Shown here in pieces: positions 9,470 through 19,818 of a stretch of 64,000 nt of DNA. How positions within the stretch are numbered: the first letter of the stretch is position 1; each line of letters starts with the position of its first letter. The position numbers were made by a program, and so were the translations under genes. The notes below the pieces were generated by a model. It was not told the DNA's origin and searched no databases. It worked only from the letters and a program-made list of their open reading frames with translations. This DNA is from Massariosphaeria phaeospora (Eukaryota; Ascomycota; Dothideomycetes; Pleosporales), in contig JAADJZ010000005.1 of NCBI GenBank assembly GCA_011032825.1, positions 1,369,001 through 1,433,000 of the forward strand, written 5' to 3'.

Positions 9470-10546
9470 ATGGCGTTCCTGCCGCGCACCGCGTTCCCAG
9501 CCATCCCGTCGCTCCCGCGGTCCTACTTCCTCGGGCACCACAAAGCCGGCCTGCAGAAGATGAAGACGCTGCTCAGCACCATCGACCTCGTCATCGAATG
9601 CCGCGACTACCGCGTCCCGCTCACGAGCCGCAACCCGCTGTTCGAGACGAGCCTGGAGGGCAAGGAGCGCCTGATCGTGTACACGAAGAGGGACCTGGGC
9701 GGCCCGGTGCGGGATGCCGACAACGAAGACGTCATCGCGCAGTGGCACCACCCGACGGCGACCATGTTTGTGCGCAACACGAGCAAGGAGACCGAGAGGG
9801 CGCGGGGCAGAGGCAGCATGGCCAAGTTGCTGGACTACTTGCGGGAACACGCGCAGAAGAGGTGGAAGCTGGTCGGGCACAGGCTGCTGGTGGTGGGCAT
9901 GCCGAATGTCGGCAAGAGCACGCTGGTCAACTCGCTCCGGGCGCAGGGCATCGGCAAGGGCAAGGCCGCAGCCACGGGTGCGCAGCCCGGGGTCACGCGC
10001 AAGGTCGGCAGCGGAGTCAAGATTGTGCCGAGCGAGGACGATGTGGAAGACGAGATCGTCAAGAGCAAGTACAAAGGTGTGGGTGGCGGCGTCTATCTTC
10101 TCGATACCCCCGGCGTCTTCATTCCCTATGTGCCCGACGCCGAAGCCATGATGAAGCTCGCCCTCTGCGGCAGCGTCAAGGACACCATCATCCCGCCCGT
10201 CCTGCTGGCCGACTACCTGCTGTACCACATCAATCTTATCAGCCCCGCTCTCTACAACGACTACTGCACGCCAACCAACGACATTGTCGAGCTTCTCGAA
10301 GCCATTGCGAAGAAGACAGGCCGGCTGGGCAAGAAGGGAAAAGCCGATACTGAAGCCTCGGCGCTCTGGATGATTCAGAAATGGCGGACTGGCTATCTGG
10401 GCAGGTTCCTGCTCGATGAGGTTGACGTTGAGGCGTTTGAGAAGACTAAGATCGAGGAGGAGGACATGGTGCCGAGCATGAACCAGGCGAGGAAGGCAGA
10501 GAAGGAGAGGAGGAGGGAGCGCGGACGGGCTAGGGGCGAAAAGTGA
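9470..10546 (+). CDS. MTG1: Mitochondrial ribosome-assembly GTPase Mtg1 (YlqF/RbgA family)
   Basis: Circularly permuted GTPase that assists large-subunit assembly of the mitochondrial ribosome at the inner membrane. 358 aa, single exon. The permuted motif order is visible: G4-type TKRD at about residues 72-75, then the P-loop GMPNVGKS near residue 143, the G2 threonine in GVTRK, and G3 DTPGVF. The C-terminal helical region (ADYLLYHINLI, then GRFLLDEVD) is typical for Mtg1. A basic, Arg/Lys-rich tail (ERRRERGRARGEK) ends the protein. The N-terminus is short but Arg/Pro-containing and could act as a mitochondrial presequence. Confidence 0.93.
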   Translation: MAFLPRTAFPAIPSLPRSYFLGHHKAGLQKMKTLLSTIDLVIECRDYRVPLTSRNPLFETSLEGKERLIVYTKRDLGGPVRDADNEDVIAQWHHPTATMFVRNTSKETERARGRGSMAKLLDYLREHAQKRWKLVGHRLLVVGMPNVGKSTLVNSLRAQGIGKGKAAATGAQPGVTRKVGSGVKIVPSEDDVEDEIVKSKYKGVGGGVYLLDTPGVFIPYVPDAEAMMKLALCGSVKDTIIPPVLLADYLLYHINLISPALYNDYCTPTNDIVELLEAIAKKTGRLGKKGKADTEASALWMIQKWRTGYLGRFLLDEVDVEAFEKTKIEEEDMVPSMNQARKAEKERRRERGRARGEK

Positions 10547-11950
10547 TCCGCCGTTCGTGCGAGATGCCTCGTTCGCCAATTCTACTCTATGCTCGCTTAA
10601 ATGTCGTCCTCACGCACCGCATAGCTTGGGCACTACGGAACGCACGCCCATGCTTTACGAGCCGCAAGCATGCAACTGTCGAGCCACCACCCCTCCGGAC
10701 CCCCACCCTTCGAGGCAGAACTGTATGTCATCGCCCAGTACAACACGATTCAGATCGACACAGGATCTTTCCATTTACCACGGTCTCTGCCACGCCGTGA
10801 AAGGGGATTCAGAGTGATGCGATCTTCAAGAACTCTCGAAACGGCTAGAAGCCGTGAAGATTGATCGCACATCTTTCCCGAGGATCACTACAAGAGCAAC
10901 ACCGGACAAGGCTCAGTACCGACCTATGAGCGCGGTCCGAAGGTGGCATCGAGAGGACCTCCAGCAGCTCCGCGATGATAGTTTGGGTATATATCGAATG
11001 CATGGTCGTGGACAGGTATACATCTACAGGCTGCTTTAGACGGACGACACGCGTGCTGATGATGCAAAAGCAAACGATCTGGAGGCGCACGGTATTCCTA
11101 CAGCAAGCATGTACGGATGCATGTTCAAGACGGAATGGAGAATTTGAGTTTGGAAGTATGCTGCATGAGTGCTCGCGCCGGACGATCTCGGGCGTCACCG
11201 CGACCAACCTCGATACCATCTAGACTGGCGACCATAGAAGGAATATATATCGCATGGTCATGACAATCGACTTGCAGGCATTCCATCTTTGCAGGTGAAG
11301 CCCTCGATCTGTATTATCCCGTAGTGGCTTTTTCTAGCCGTGGGTAGGACGAAGGGTCTGTCTTCCACTCGTTCTCGCACTTTTTACTTCTTTATATTCG
11401 TCTCATCTTATCTCCACCTGATCTTACATAGCCCGCCCTAACACACACTACCGCCCTACGTCTCGCACCCTTCCTCGTCTTTGGTAGGCAGGCCGGAGCA
11501 TCGGCGGAAAACAGCGATTTCATCGATCGTCCAGGAACTTATAGCCTAGGTGTCTGTTAACTAGGCAGAGTAGTAAAATACTATAGCGGAAAGGTCATTA
11601 TTCTGTCTAGTGTATACGACAGGGCTTTGCAGAGCTTAGGCCCGGGTTATAGGCGTGCGCTGGATTCTCAGGGGGTAGCTGGAGCTTGCGAATCCGCCGC
11701 CAGAATCGGGAACACTCCAGTCGCAGCCCTCCAGTACAGAAGCAGCGCAAAACACCAGTATGAATATGCATTGCCGATTATGGTGTATACGGTAGGGCCG
11801 CGTAGAACGCAGACCTGACTTTTTACTCGTGCCCGAATCCAGTAGGTCGGCCAGAGCATGCCCTGCCCCCTCCCAAAACCCACCCCCAAACGCCGAACCT
11901 CCCAGCCCCCATCCCAAAAATCAACCCAAACGCCCATCCTATCGCCCCGC
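10547..11950. other. Intergenic, no supported gene
   Basis: 1.4 kb with short random ORFs only. GC content rises sharply at the right end where the decayed GTPase begins. Confidence 0.5.
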
Positions 11951-14750
11951 CTACTCCCTGCGTACCGCAGGCAGCAGCTCCTGAAGCGCCGCGCAGTCGC
12001 CGCCCAGCTCCTCCTGCAGCGCCGCCAACCGCTCCCGCGCCGCCCGGCCCTGCTCACTGACCTGCACGTCGCTCGGCGCCAGGTCGCGCAGCTCCGCGAG
12101 GAACTCGCCCATCACGGCCTTGAGGGCCAGCAGCAGGTCTGCGGCCATGGCGCGGTAGCGCTTCTGCACGTTGGCGTCGAGCCGCACCATGATTTTCCGG
12201 ACGATATCGTCGTGTTCCTGCTCGTGCTCCAGTTTCGCGTCGTCGCCAGGAGGATCGGCGCCCTCGCGCAGCAGCTTCAGGAGGCGCTCCTTGTAGAAGA
12301 CGCCAATGGGCCTCTCGTACACGGAAATCGTGCGCACTTCCCCTTTGCGTTTTTTGGAAGTGCGCTCGATCTTCTCGGGCCGGATTGCGCGCACCTGCTC
12401 GTACGTGGCGCGCGTCAGCCGGGCAATAAACGACCTCTGGTCCTCTTCGCGCGTGGCCAGCGTCGCCAGGGCGTCGGACATGCTGTCCATGCGGGCAACG
12501 AGGCTGTTGATGAGCGCCGTGAGTCCCAAGCTCCTAGACGCCCAGCGCTTTTTGGCCTCCTCGATGGAGCGCAGGTCCGAGTCGGCGCTATCCATCTGGG
12601 TGTGTACCATGGGGATTACGCGCGTGCGGACGTCGTGCAGCATGGCGCCGAGTTTTTGATGGACAGGCTTCTGCTCGCGGGCGAGGCGCTTGAAGGCGGG
12701 CGTGAGCATCTTGGCGAGGAGCTTGTTGATGTTGAAGCCGCGCTTGAAATTGGGCGTTTTCGACATGCCCGGCAGCAGGATGCCGTACTCGTTCATGGTT
12801 TTGCGGAACGTCGGGTAGCGCATCGAGTGCCATTGCTCGGCCAGGAGATTGAGGCCCGTGGTGACGTAGTGCTCGTGGTCTTCGAGGAGAGGCTGCAGGC
12901 CTTGATCTTCGACGGCTTCGCAGTATTTGTCGAGGACGGTGGTGAATTCGGTCTCGGCGTGCTGTGCTGCATTGCGGCTTCGAAAGCTCCAACGATGACT
13001 TTGAAGCCTTCGCTCCGGTTTGGGCGGACGACGCGGTCGATCTTGGCGACGAGCGCGGGGAAAAAGACTGAGAGATGGGCGTTGTACGCTTCGTAGTTCT
13101 GCTCGGCGGCAAGGGTGAGTATATGTCGGCGTAGGTCGGGGATCCCAGACGCTTCGGCGGTCAGTTCTGGCGATTGATCGTAGAGGAACTCTTCTTCCTC
13201 AACCCACTTCATATACTATTGAATTGATCAGTTAGCTGTCATTCTACTATCGAGTGAGAGTTCACCTACTTGAGCCGAGGATACGCTGAAGACTTTGAGT
13301 TGGGGCATTCTCTCGGCAAGATTCCGATCGGCAAGAGCCTTTAAGTCTTCTGGAATCTGAGCCGCTAGTTCCTGTCTCCTGTCCAAGATGAAATTGCTCC
13401 TTAATCCGTCATAGCACGTACGTCCGGTATCTGTTATAATTGCGCAGCGTAGTCTTATCTTTACCCCTCTCAAGCTATTGCTTCACCTTAATCCAGTTCA
13501 AGATACTCCGCGCTCGCTCGTAGAATACGCCTGGCTCTTTCTCCATGTCGTTGTCGACGAGTACCTTTTGAAAATTATATTAGCGTCTGTTGTAAGTTGT
13601 AACCAGCCACCAAACTGGTGCTGCACCCACATCAATTTTGGTTGCAATCATAGCACCTTTCTCTGAACCATGCTGTTCGAGTCCGCGAATAGCACAATCA
13701 ACAATCAAAGCATCCGCCCGGATTCTGTCAGTGTCGCCGATGGCGCAGAGAAGATCTGCATCGTCCTAGGCGCGATTAGTGTTCGCAATTCGCATCTGGT
13801 TCAACTCTCCGAGACCTGTATCCGTTGTCAGTCCAGCTACGATAGTCAGCGGGTATTTACTCGCCTGGGCTGTCAATGAACTCCAAGTTGTGGCGTAACA
13901 TTGCAAACGGGCATTTGACCTCAACGTTGTCAACGAGATGCCAGAAACACTCCTTATCTTTCACGTCGGAAATACAGCCCTCGATAGCTTCAAGCATTTC
14001 TTCAAGCTCGCCAAAATACTGCTGTTTGGTGAAGGTCTCCTGATTGACTCCAACAGCAGAAAGCTTCGCCAAGCATTTTTCAAGGCACAGTGTCTCGAAC
14101 GATCCATCCTCGTAAGTTCGAGGCGTAAGGCATGCGCGGAAGTTTTCGTCATCCTCGAAGATCAGACTGAAGAACTTGCGCGCAGTTTCGGCTTGCTTAA
14201 CGTCGGCACTGTCGACGTCGTTATCGTCTTCGTTCTCAGAGATGGGCGTGCTGAAGTGACGTTCGTGGTAGCTCTTTGCGTGCTCAGTGATCAGGTTCTT
14301 GATAGCCGACGGCTTCGAGAACTGGGTGATGACGTTGTAACCATCGGTATCCCTACTAGAGGCAGTGTAGCGAACAACGACGCAAGTGCACGCATCGCCC
14401 TTAGCCCCAGTCTTTGCAATTCCATTTCTGTTGAAGAGCGCATTGAACAGCGACGGTTTGCCAACGCCCGCGGCGCCCATGAAGAAGATCTTCTTGGCTG
14501 GTCCACGACTGACCTGTCTCAAATCGAGAGCATTTCGTTCGAGGTGGCGCAACTCGACATCGTTTTTCGGGAATGTGCCGAGAGCATTGATGATCTTCGT
14601 CGAGGCTTCTCCGAGCTTCGACGAGATATAGGTCGAATCAGTGGCGAACCAAGGATGATTTGGCAATGTCTCTTTGTCGAAGTCGTGGTTGTACACCCAC
14701 TCATCTTCGGCAAGGAACTCCTCGAAGGTCTTCAAGCTATTTTCTGCCAT
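11951..14750 (-). pseudogene. Decayed SLIP-GC-like (dynamin-superfamily-type) large GTPase
   Basis: Reads from ATG at 14750 leftwards. The N-terminal block to 13857 carries a P-loop-like GAAGVGKPS in which the Ser/Thr after GK is Pro, and ends at a G3-like FIDSPG. A GC-AG intron (GCGAGT donor) then leads to LGELNQMRIANTN and an in-frame TAG. Further left the same protein is recognisable through ALIVDCAIRGLEQHG, TKID (G4-like), a second TAG, a TGA and a frame change, then LKVFSVSSAQ, then YMKWVEEEEF..GIPDLRRH (13212 leftwards), another frameshift near 12975 and finally an intact 290-codon C-terminal block (12823-11951). Fungal GTPases of this type resemble nuclear GTPase SLIP-GC. At least three stops, two frame breaks and a damaged P-loop indicate a pseudogene; sequencing error is less likely because the P-loop residue is also lost. 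The C-terminal third is much more GC-rich than the rest. Confidence 0.75.
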
Positions 14751-14942
14751 CTGTCTCTGTTTGATGAGCAAACTGTAACGCAGAGCAATTGGTGTGAGAC
14801 AGATGTCTGAAGTGTTATGAGTGACAACACTACTAGCCAGGTAGAGGAAGACCCACTTCTTCAGACAGGTGTGAGGCGGAAGAGGGAAAGCTCCAATGCT
14901 TGGAAGAGACAGATGTGGAGTCGTTGTAGGTCAAGGACTAAA

Positions 14943-15220
14943 GATGTGTGACACAAAGTTGGTAGAAAAAGGAAGGATCGGATGCAGCAAAAGCTTTCTA
15001 TAAGGCTGAGACTCAAGGGAGACAGGCTAGTTCAAGGTATGTAAGAGAGAGGTTTAGTGGTGGCGAAGAGGCAGACTAAAGAGCTGGTGTAACACACGTT
15101 GGTGAAGAAGGGAAGGAGGATGCAGCAAAGACTTTTTATATGGCTGAGACTCAAGGGAGACAAGCTAGTTTAGGGTAGGTAAAAGAGAAAACTCAGCGGT
15201 GGTGAAGAGGCAGACTTCGA
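14943..15220. repeat. Two tandem copies of a ~139-bp unit
   Basis: Direct repeats with shared blocks GATGCAGCAA, GGCTGAGACTCAAGGGAGACA and GGCAGACT recurring at offsets of 138-139 bp; diverged by point changes and small indels. Non-coding, purine-rich on the plus strand. Confidence 0.75.
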
Positions 15221-15949
15221 GGTCTTTATAGGGTATGGTGTTGTGACGATGGTTTCAAAGTGAAGTTGGATTAGGTTACTGTGAGACTGACACTAGAAAG
15301 CAGATTGTGTACAGATGGATGTGTTGAAAGACGAAGGTAAAGGCAGATATAAACATAGAGGTTATTTGGAGTGGTGAATGAACGCGCCTCAATGCTCGAG
15401 GAATTATGCTCCGATTTTCTATTTGCTGGCAAGCGACTGAAATATTGATCCAGCTATGTATAGATTCTCGTAGAAGCATTACACCTAGAAAGACCTACTG
15501 GTAGCACTTCAATATGTTTAGGGGGCATATAAGCTAGCAGAAAGAAGTTGTAGGGGTTGTCTAAAGGAAAGGTCAGAGATGATTATAGGGAAGTACGTAT
15601 GCTCCGATTTAAATGGGTAGACCTATGATAAAGGCGTCAAGACCACTCTTGTATACCATTTGATATTACAAGACAAGATAAGTAGATAGAACAATCCAGC
15701 TTGCTTGAGGAGATCATGAGCCTACTAGATCGTGAGTTACCAGCTGAAATTGCCCAATTTGAGGATGTGACGCGTGACCACTCCTGACAGTCATCGCGAT
15801 GCAGAATTGTCTGAAAGGCTCGCTAGCTTGAAGAAAGGAAGAATTAATGCCTGAAAGCCTGGCAAGGCTGTATAAAACCAGCCGAGTAGGCTGCGTGGAT
15901 AACGCTGCCTGTTATCCGTCAGCGCTCCGCCAAACAGACGCGGAATACT

Positions 15950-16335
15950 CCACGCCGTTGAGCGATAGGTCTGCATGCTGGATAGAACTGTCCCTAAAGC
16001 TTTGAAGCTAGCGCTGTAAGATTCCAGCCATTGACAATGTTGTCAGTGATCTGCCTTGAAATCTCAACCTAACGACCCCCTGAACATGCTCCAATAACCC
16101 GGCGCTGTTCAGCGATAGGTCTGCATGCTTGATAGAGCTGTCGCTAAAACTTTGAAGCTGGCGCTGTAGGATTTCAGCCTTTAACAGTGTTGTCAGTAAT
16201 GTGCCTTACGAGCTCGAATAAACGACCCTCTGAACATACTCCAACACCTCCGCGCCGTTCAGAAATAGGTCTACATGCTTAGTAGAGCCGTCGCTAAAAC
16301 TTTGGAGCTGGCGCTGTAACATTCCAGTGACTACT
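15950..16335. repeat. ~150-bp tandem repeat array, about 2.5 copies
   Basis: The landmark GCGATAGGTCTGCATGCT begins at 15962 and 16112 and in a mutated form at 16262, exactly 150 bp apart; each is followed by GCTAAA(A/G)CTTTG(A/G)AGCT and GCGCTGTA. No ORF spans the array. Between 15221 and 15950 I see no gene. Confidence 0.85.
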
Positions 16336-16798
16336 GATGTTGTGAAGTGTTGAGTGGTGAAAAGCTGCGGAAGCCGGAACCAAAAGGTCCGAGCCGCGGC
16401 AGATGCACTGATACAGTAACACCGCGTCGACGTTCACAGCCAGCACTCACAACGTCCTCGAGCAGCTTCGTGGCTATCCCAGCTGATTCCGATACTGTTT
16501 CTATCTTGCATGGATGTGTATCGCCATGAGAGCAGTTCCGCACCTGGCGTCGATGGCTGTCCCTCACCCACAGCGCAAGTCCGCACTAAGCGGAAGTCCG
16601 CACCCACCAAGCGGCGCTCTCCAGCAGAGACGTGGGTGGGATGACCGAGATGATAGCGAGCTCGGGGACCCAGTGTCTCTTCGTGTCAACTAATAAAGGG
16701 ACGCGTCATTGCCGTCTCCGATATTAGGCTCCAATCTTGTTCAAAACACGCACCCAACCTAGAGCATCTGCCATCTAAAGCTTTCAGGAACCGCAACA

Positions 16799-17920
16799 AT
16801 GGCAGACAAACATCTCAGTAGGGGTCATACACCGCATAAATCTATATCTTGCTAATAGCTATATAAGTCCCAGCGACCGTTCGTGAGGCGTTCCGCATCT
16901 TCGCGTCGGACACGTCGCTCCTTGCCCTTCCTCTCCTCCTTTCAGAGGGAGAAGTGCAAGCCCTGCCCGCCATTTCATACCCGAACGACCCCAGCGCAAC
17001 TTTCCAGGACGCCCTCACCCGCCTCGAGGATGTTGTCAAGCCGAGAACTCCCGCCTATATCCTTCTTCGACGGGACGACCTACTGTCGGCAATAACCTAC
17101 GTGCCATACCTTGCCAAGGCGGAATCTCGGCAACTATATCTCGACAACAGGCACAAGTTGGTACACAGTCTTGGAGAAGAGCACTTTGCTGCCTCGTTCA
17201 TATCCAAGGAGGTTGCTGAGATCACGGATGCGCGATCGTGGGACGAACGGGATGGGCATGGCGAATCGTGGAATGCCGCGTCGGAGAAGACAGAAGAGTG
17301 CGAGGCATGCGACACGGGGGAGGCACACACACACCTAGTCAAGGATGCTGGTTACAAGCAGAACAAGTGTCGACTCTGCGACCGTCGAATGAAGAATAAG
17401 ATTGAGCAGAGTGCCCTGGATGCACTTAGGAATATGCACGACGCTGGTGACTGCGTACAGATCGTACGTTACTTTCCATCTGGACTAACTACCATCACTA
17501 ACGCATCCGCAGTCAGTCAATATACCCACGGAGACTTTGCAGCTCAACTTCAGCGAGAAAGGCGTAAGCCCGGCGGGAGTGGCCACCAAGCTTCCCGCTG
17601 AACACCCAAGCTTCACCTTCTACCGCAACCCCGACACCCAGCTACTGTACTTCATCTTTTGCTCACCGGACTGCGCACCCGTGCGAGAGCGCATGGGCCA
17701 TACCCTGGCAATCCCGCCGCTCATCAACATCATCGCGAAAGATAACGGTGTCAATGTGGACCAGAAAATCGAAATACACGATGGAGATAACTTGGACTTT
17801 GCTCGGAAGGACGAGCGCATTGGCAAGTACCGCTCCTTATATATGCGCAATGAGTTCGTGGGCACTGAGTCTACATGGGAGAAGATGGACGAGTATCAGA
17901 AGGTTCTGGATTCGGTGTGA
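16799..17920 (+). CDS. TWF1: Twinfilin, actin-monomer-binding protein
   Basis: Two ADF-homology domains that sequester ADP-actin monomers and cap barbed ends in cortical actin patches. Exons 16799-16817, 16874-17463 and 17513-17920 give 338 aa, close to the family length; phases agree. The first exon encodes only six residues. The first ADF-H domain ends with DNRHKLVHSLGEEHFAASF; the linker contains a CRLCDRRMKNK stretch; the second domain has LDALRNMHDAGDCVQI, YFIFCSPDCAPVRERM and the conserved KIEIHDGDNL. The C-terminal tail is short. Confidence 0.88.
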
Positions 17921-18129
17921 TTGGAGAAGCACGTTTATCCTCTCGCCAGTATAAGAGTTTTCAGCAAAGCGTCATTGGTTTACTTCTACCTCTACACTTA
18001 AACAAGGTCTACATCTCATGTGTCCTGTCCTATCTCATTCCCTATCGAAGCCTCTCGTCTATGTCTACGACCTCCAAAGGCTACCTAGCTAGACTGTGTA
18101 GCACGTCTCACTCCCGAACACCACTGTCT
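17921..18129. other. Convergent 3' region
   Basis: Short gap between the twinfilin gene and the convergent Pro/Gln-rich gene; nothing notable. Confidence 0.4.
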
Positions 18130-18795
18130 CTAATCCCTCATCCACCCCCTTCTAGTAGGCGTTCCCATCGTCGCGCTTGATTCCTGAGCCATCATACTCG
18201 ATCCCTGGACTCCACATGGATCCTTCAAGTCCGTCCTCGCGATCCATATATTCCCTAGCACATGCACTTCCGACTCGTTCGACACGTTTGATTGCACCAT
18301 AGTGATGATACGGTGCTTCCCCAGAATACTGTCCGAAGCCTCGCCTTGTTCTGGCACGACGTTCACGTTGGTTATGTTTCCGTTGCGGAACGCCTGCATA
18401 GTGCTGGTGACCCACCTCGCAAGTTCAGCTCTTGCAGTCACTTCGCTATGGGCGATACATAAGAGTTGCGTCTCCAAACTTGGGCTGCCCCCGGGGTTGT
18501 CCCTCGACTTGTAGTTGCGGATGATGCCGTACGCTACTGGTGCGCTTTGTGGTGTGAAGTCCGTTGGGTGGGGGAAGAAGCCAATGGGTTGTTGGGAGCC
18601 TGCGCTTGCACGGCTGGGCGAGAAACCGCTGGGTTGAGGTGGGTTTTGCGTTGGCTGGCCGAGCGAAAAGCCACTTGAATGCTGTGGGCTCTGCGTTGAG
18701 TGACCGGGAGACGAACCGCTTGGCTGCTAGGGGTTCTGATTCGGGCGGATAGGTGAAAAACCGCTGGGCGGCTGGTAGGGAGGAGATCGAACCAT
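18130..18795 (-). pseudogene. Pro/Gln/Gly-rich hypothetical gene with in-frame TAG
   Basis: Open frame of 222 codons from ATG at 18795 interrupted only by TAG at 18729-18727 (codon 23). On both sides of the stop the same QPSGFSP-like repeat continues (PPSGFSP, QPSGSSP, SSGFSLGQP, QPSGFSPS), so the stop lies inside the repeat region and is probably CAG to TAG. The C-terminal 115 residues look globular (ETQLLCIAHSEVTARAELARW, then GNITNVNVVPEQGE). Family not recognised. Either a recently inactivated gene, a read-through, or a gene whose true start lies downstream of the stop. Confidence 0.5.
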
Positions 18796-19040
18796 GGTGA
18801 TTTGATAGGAGTCTAGCGAACGCTTGTGTGTCTGAGGGTATGTTGGAGAAGTCACCTCTTAAGTATGCGTTCGGGTCGATGCTTGTGTCAATGTGGAGCA
18901 TGACTAGACGATTGTTGGACAAACACAAAGTATATACGCGTGCCAGACCCTGTGGTGATTGCCCTGGTATCATCCACTCACGCAAATGTCACATGGAAAC
19001 ACGATTGACTACATGGGAATACGTCACGCTTACTGAATCC

Positions 19041-19451
19041 TTAAGCCCCCATGAAGTCCTCCCAGAAGTTTCCCCCAAAACGTGTTTCAACAAGCCTCTC
19101 GCCCGCAGCAGCAGCGCCCACCCTCGGACACGCATCAATCTGCGCCCGCACAATCCAAAACAGCACTTTAAAGTCCCAATCATCATCTACGTCGAGATCC
19201 CCATGAGTGCCCACCCAGACCATTCGGAAAGCGCCTAGAGGGACCGGCTGGACTTCTTTATGGTCGAAGTCATCCCGCTTGGCTTTCTCCGCGGTAACCA
19301 TGGCGTTGAGTGCGAGTCTGGCGGCGTCGAGGGTGTGGTATACGTGGAAGGAGCGGCCTTCGTGGAGGCGGTAGCCGAGGAGGTCGGTGAGGAGGATGGG
19401 GTGGAGGATGTCTTCGCGGACGAGGAGGTATGCGGATGGAGAAGCGGACAT
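19041..19451 (-). CDS. Hypothetical 136-aa protein
   Basis: Single-exon ORF with protein-like composition: MSASPSAYLLVREDILHPILL, then HVYHTLDAARLALNAMV and a C-terminal GGNFWEDFMGA. No TM, signal peptide or known domain. It lies upstream of, and on the same strand as, the Pro/Gln-rich gene, but no splice connection is convincing. Confidence 0.5.
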   Translation of the reverse strand: MSASPSAYLLVREDILHPILLTDLLGYRLHEGRSFHVYHTLDAARLALNAMVTAEKAKRDDFDHKEVQPVPLGAFRMVWVGTHGDLDVDDDWDFKVLFWIVRAQIDACPRVGAAAAGERLVETRFGGNFWEDFMGA

Positions 19452-19729
19452 ACTAGGTCTTGGACGAACTCGGGAGTCCTAATGGATGGGAAGAATAAGT
19501 TCGCAGGGCAAGCAAGTTCTATGCCATATATGTACAATCGCAAGTACCCCATCAGCAGGTCTACTCATCATGTGTGCATTGAGCGTGTGATCACTGGCTG
19601 TAAATGTCAGTAACTAGAGCAGAAAAACAGTAGCAGTCTCTCTATCATTTTTATAGGAGCACCAAAATCCCCTGAAGCCTTTCCATTCACCAAAAAGCTG
19701 GACCCATGCCTGGGCAAAAAAAGATTCTT

Positions 19730-19818
19730 TGAGACCGGTGGGGATCGAACCCACGCAGCTTTCGCTACTGGATCACATCGTCTTGAGACCAGCTCCATAA
19801 CCACTCGGACACGGTCTC
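19730..19818 (-). tRNA. tRNA-Leu(CAA) with a short intron
   Basis: Class II tRNA on the minus strand. Acceptor stem GAGACCG/CGGTCTC, D-arm TCCGAGTGGTTATGGA, anticodon loop C-T-CAA-G followed by an approximately 8-nt intron (ACGATGTG), variable arm AGC-GAAA-GCT, T-arm GTGGG-TTCGATC-CCCAC and discriminator A. Long variable arm plus A73 fits leucine. The closing pair of the anticodon stem appears to be a U-U mismatch after splicing. Confidence 0.85.

Noticed and set aside
9464..10579. 371-codon minus-strand ORF antisense to MTG1
   Set aside because: Shadow of a GC-rich coding exon; the plus-strand protein has all GTPase motifs.
11858..13096. 412-codon plus-strand ORF
   Set aside because: Antisense to the GC-rich C-terminal part of the GTPase relic; composition is typical of a shadow frame and no domain is seen.
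13938..14810. 290-codon plus-strand ORF
   Set aside because: Antisense to the N-terminal block of the GTPase relic, which carries the recognisable P-loop-like motif.
14943..16335. CRISPR-like array
   Set aside because: Units are 139-150 bp direct repeats without spacers, in a eukaryotic genome.
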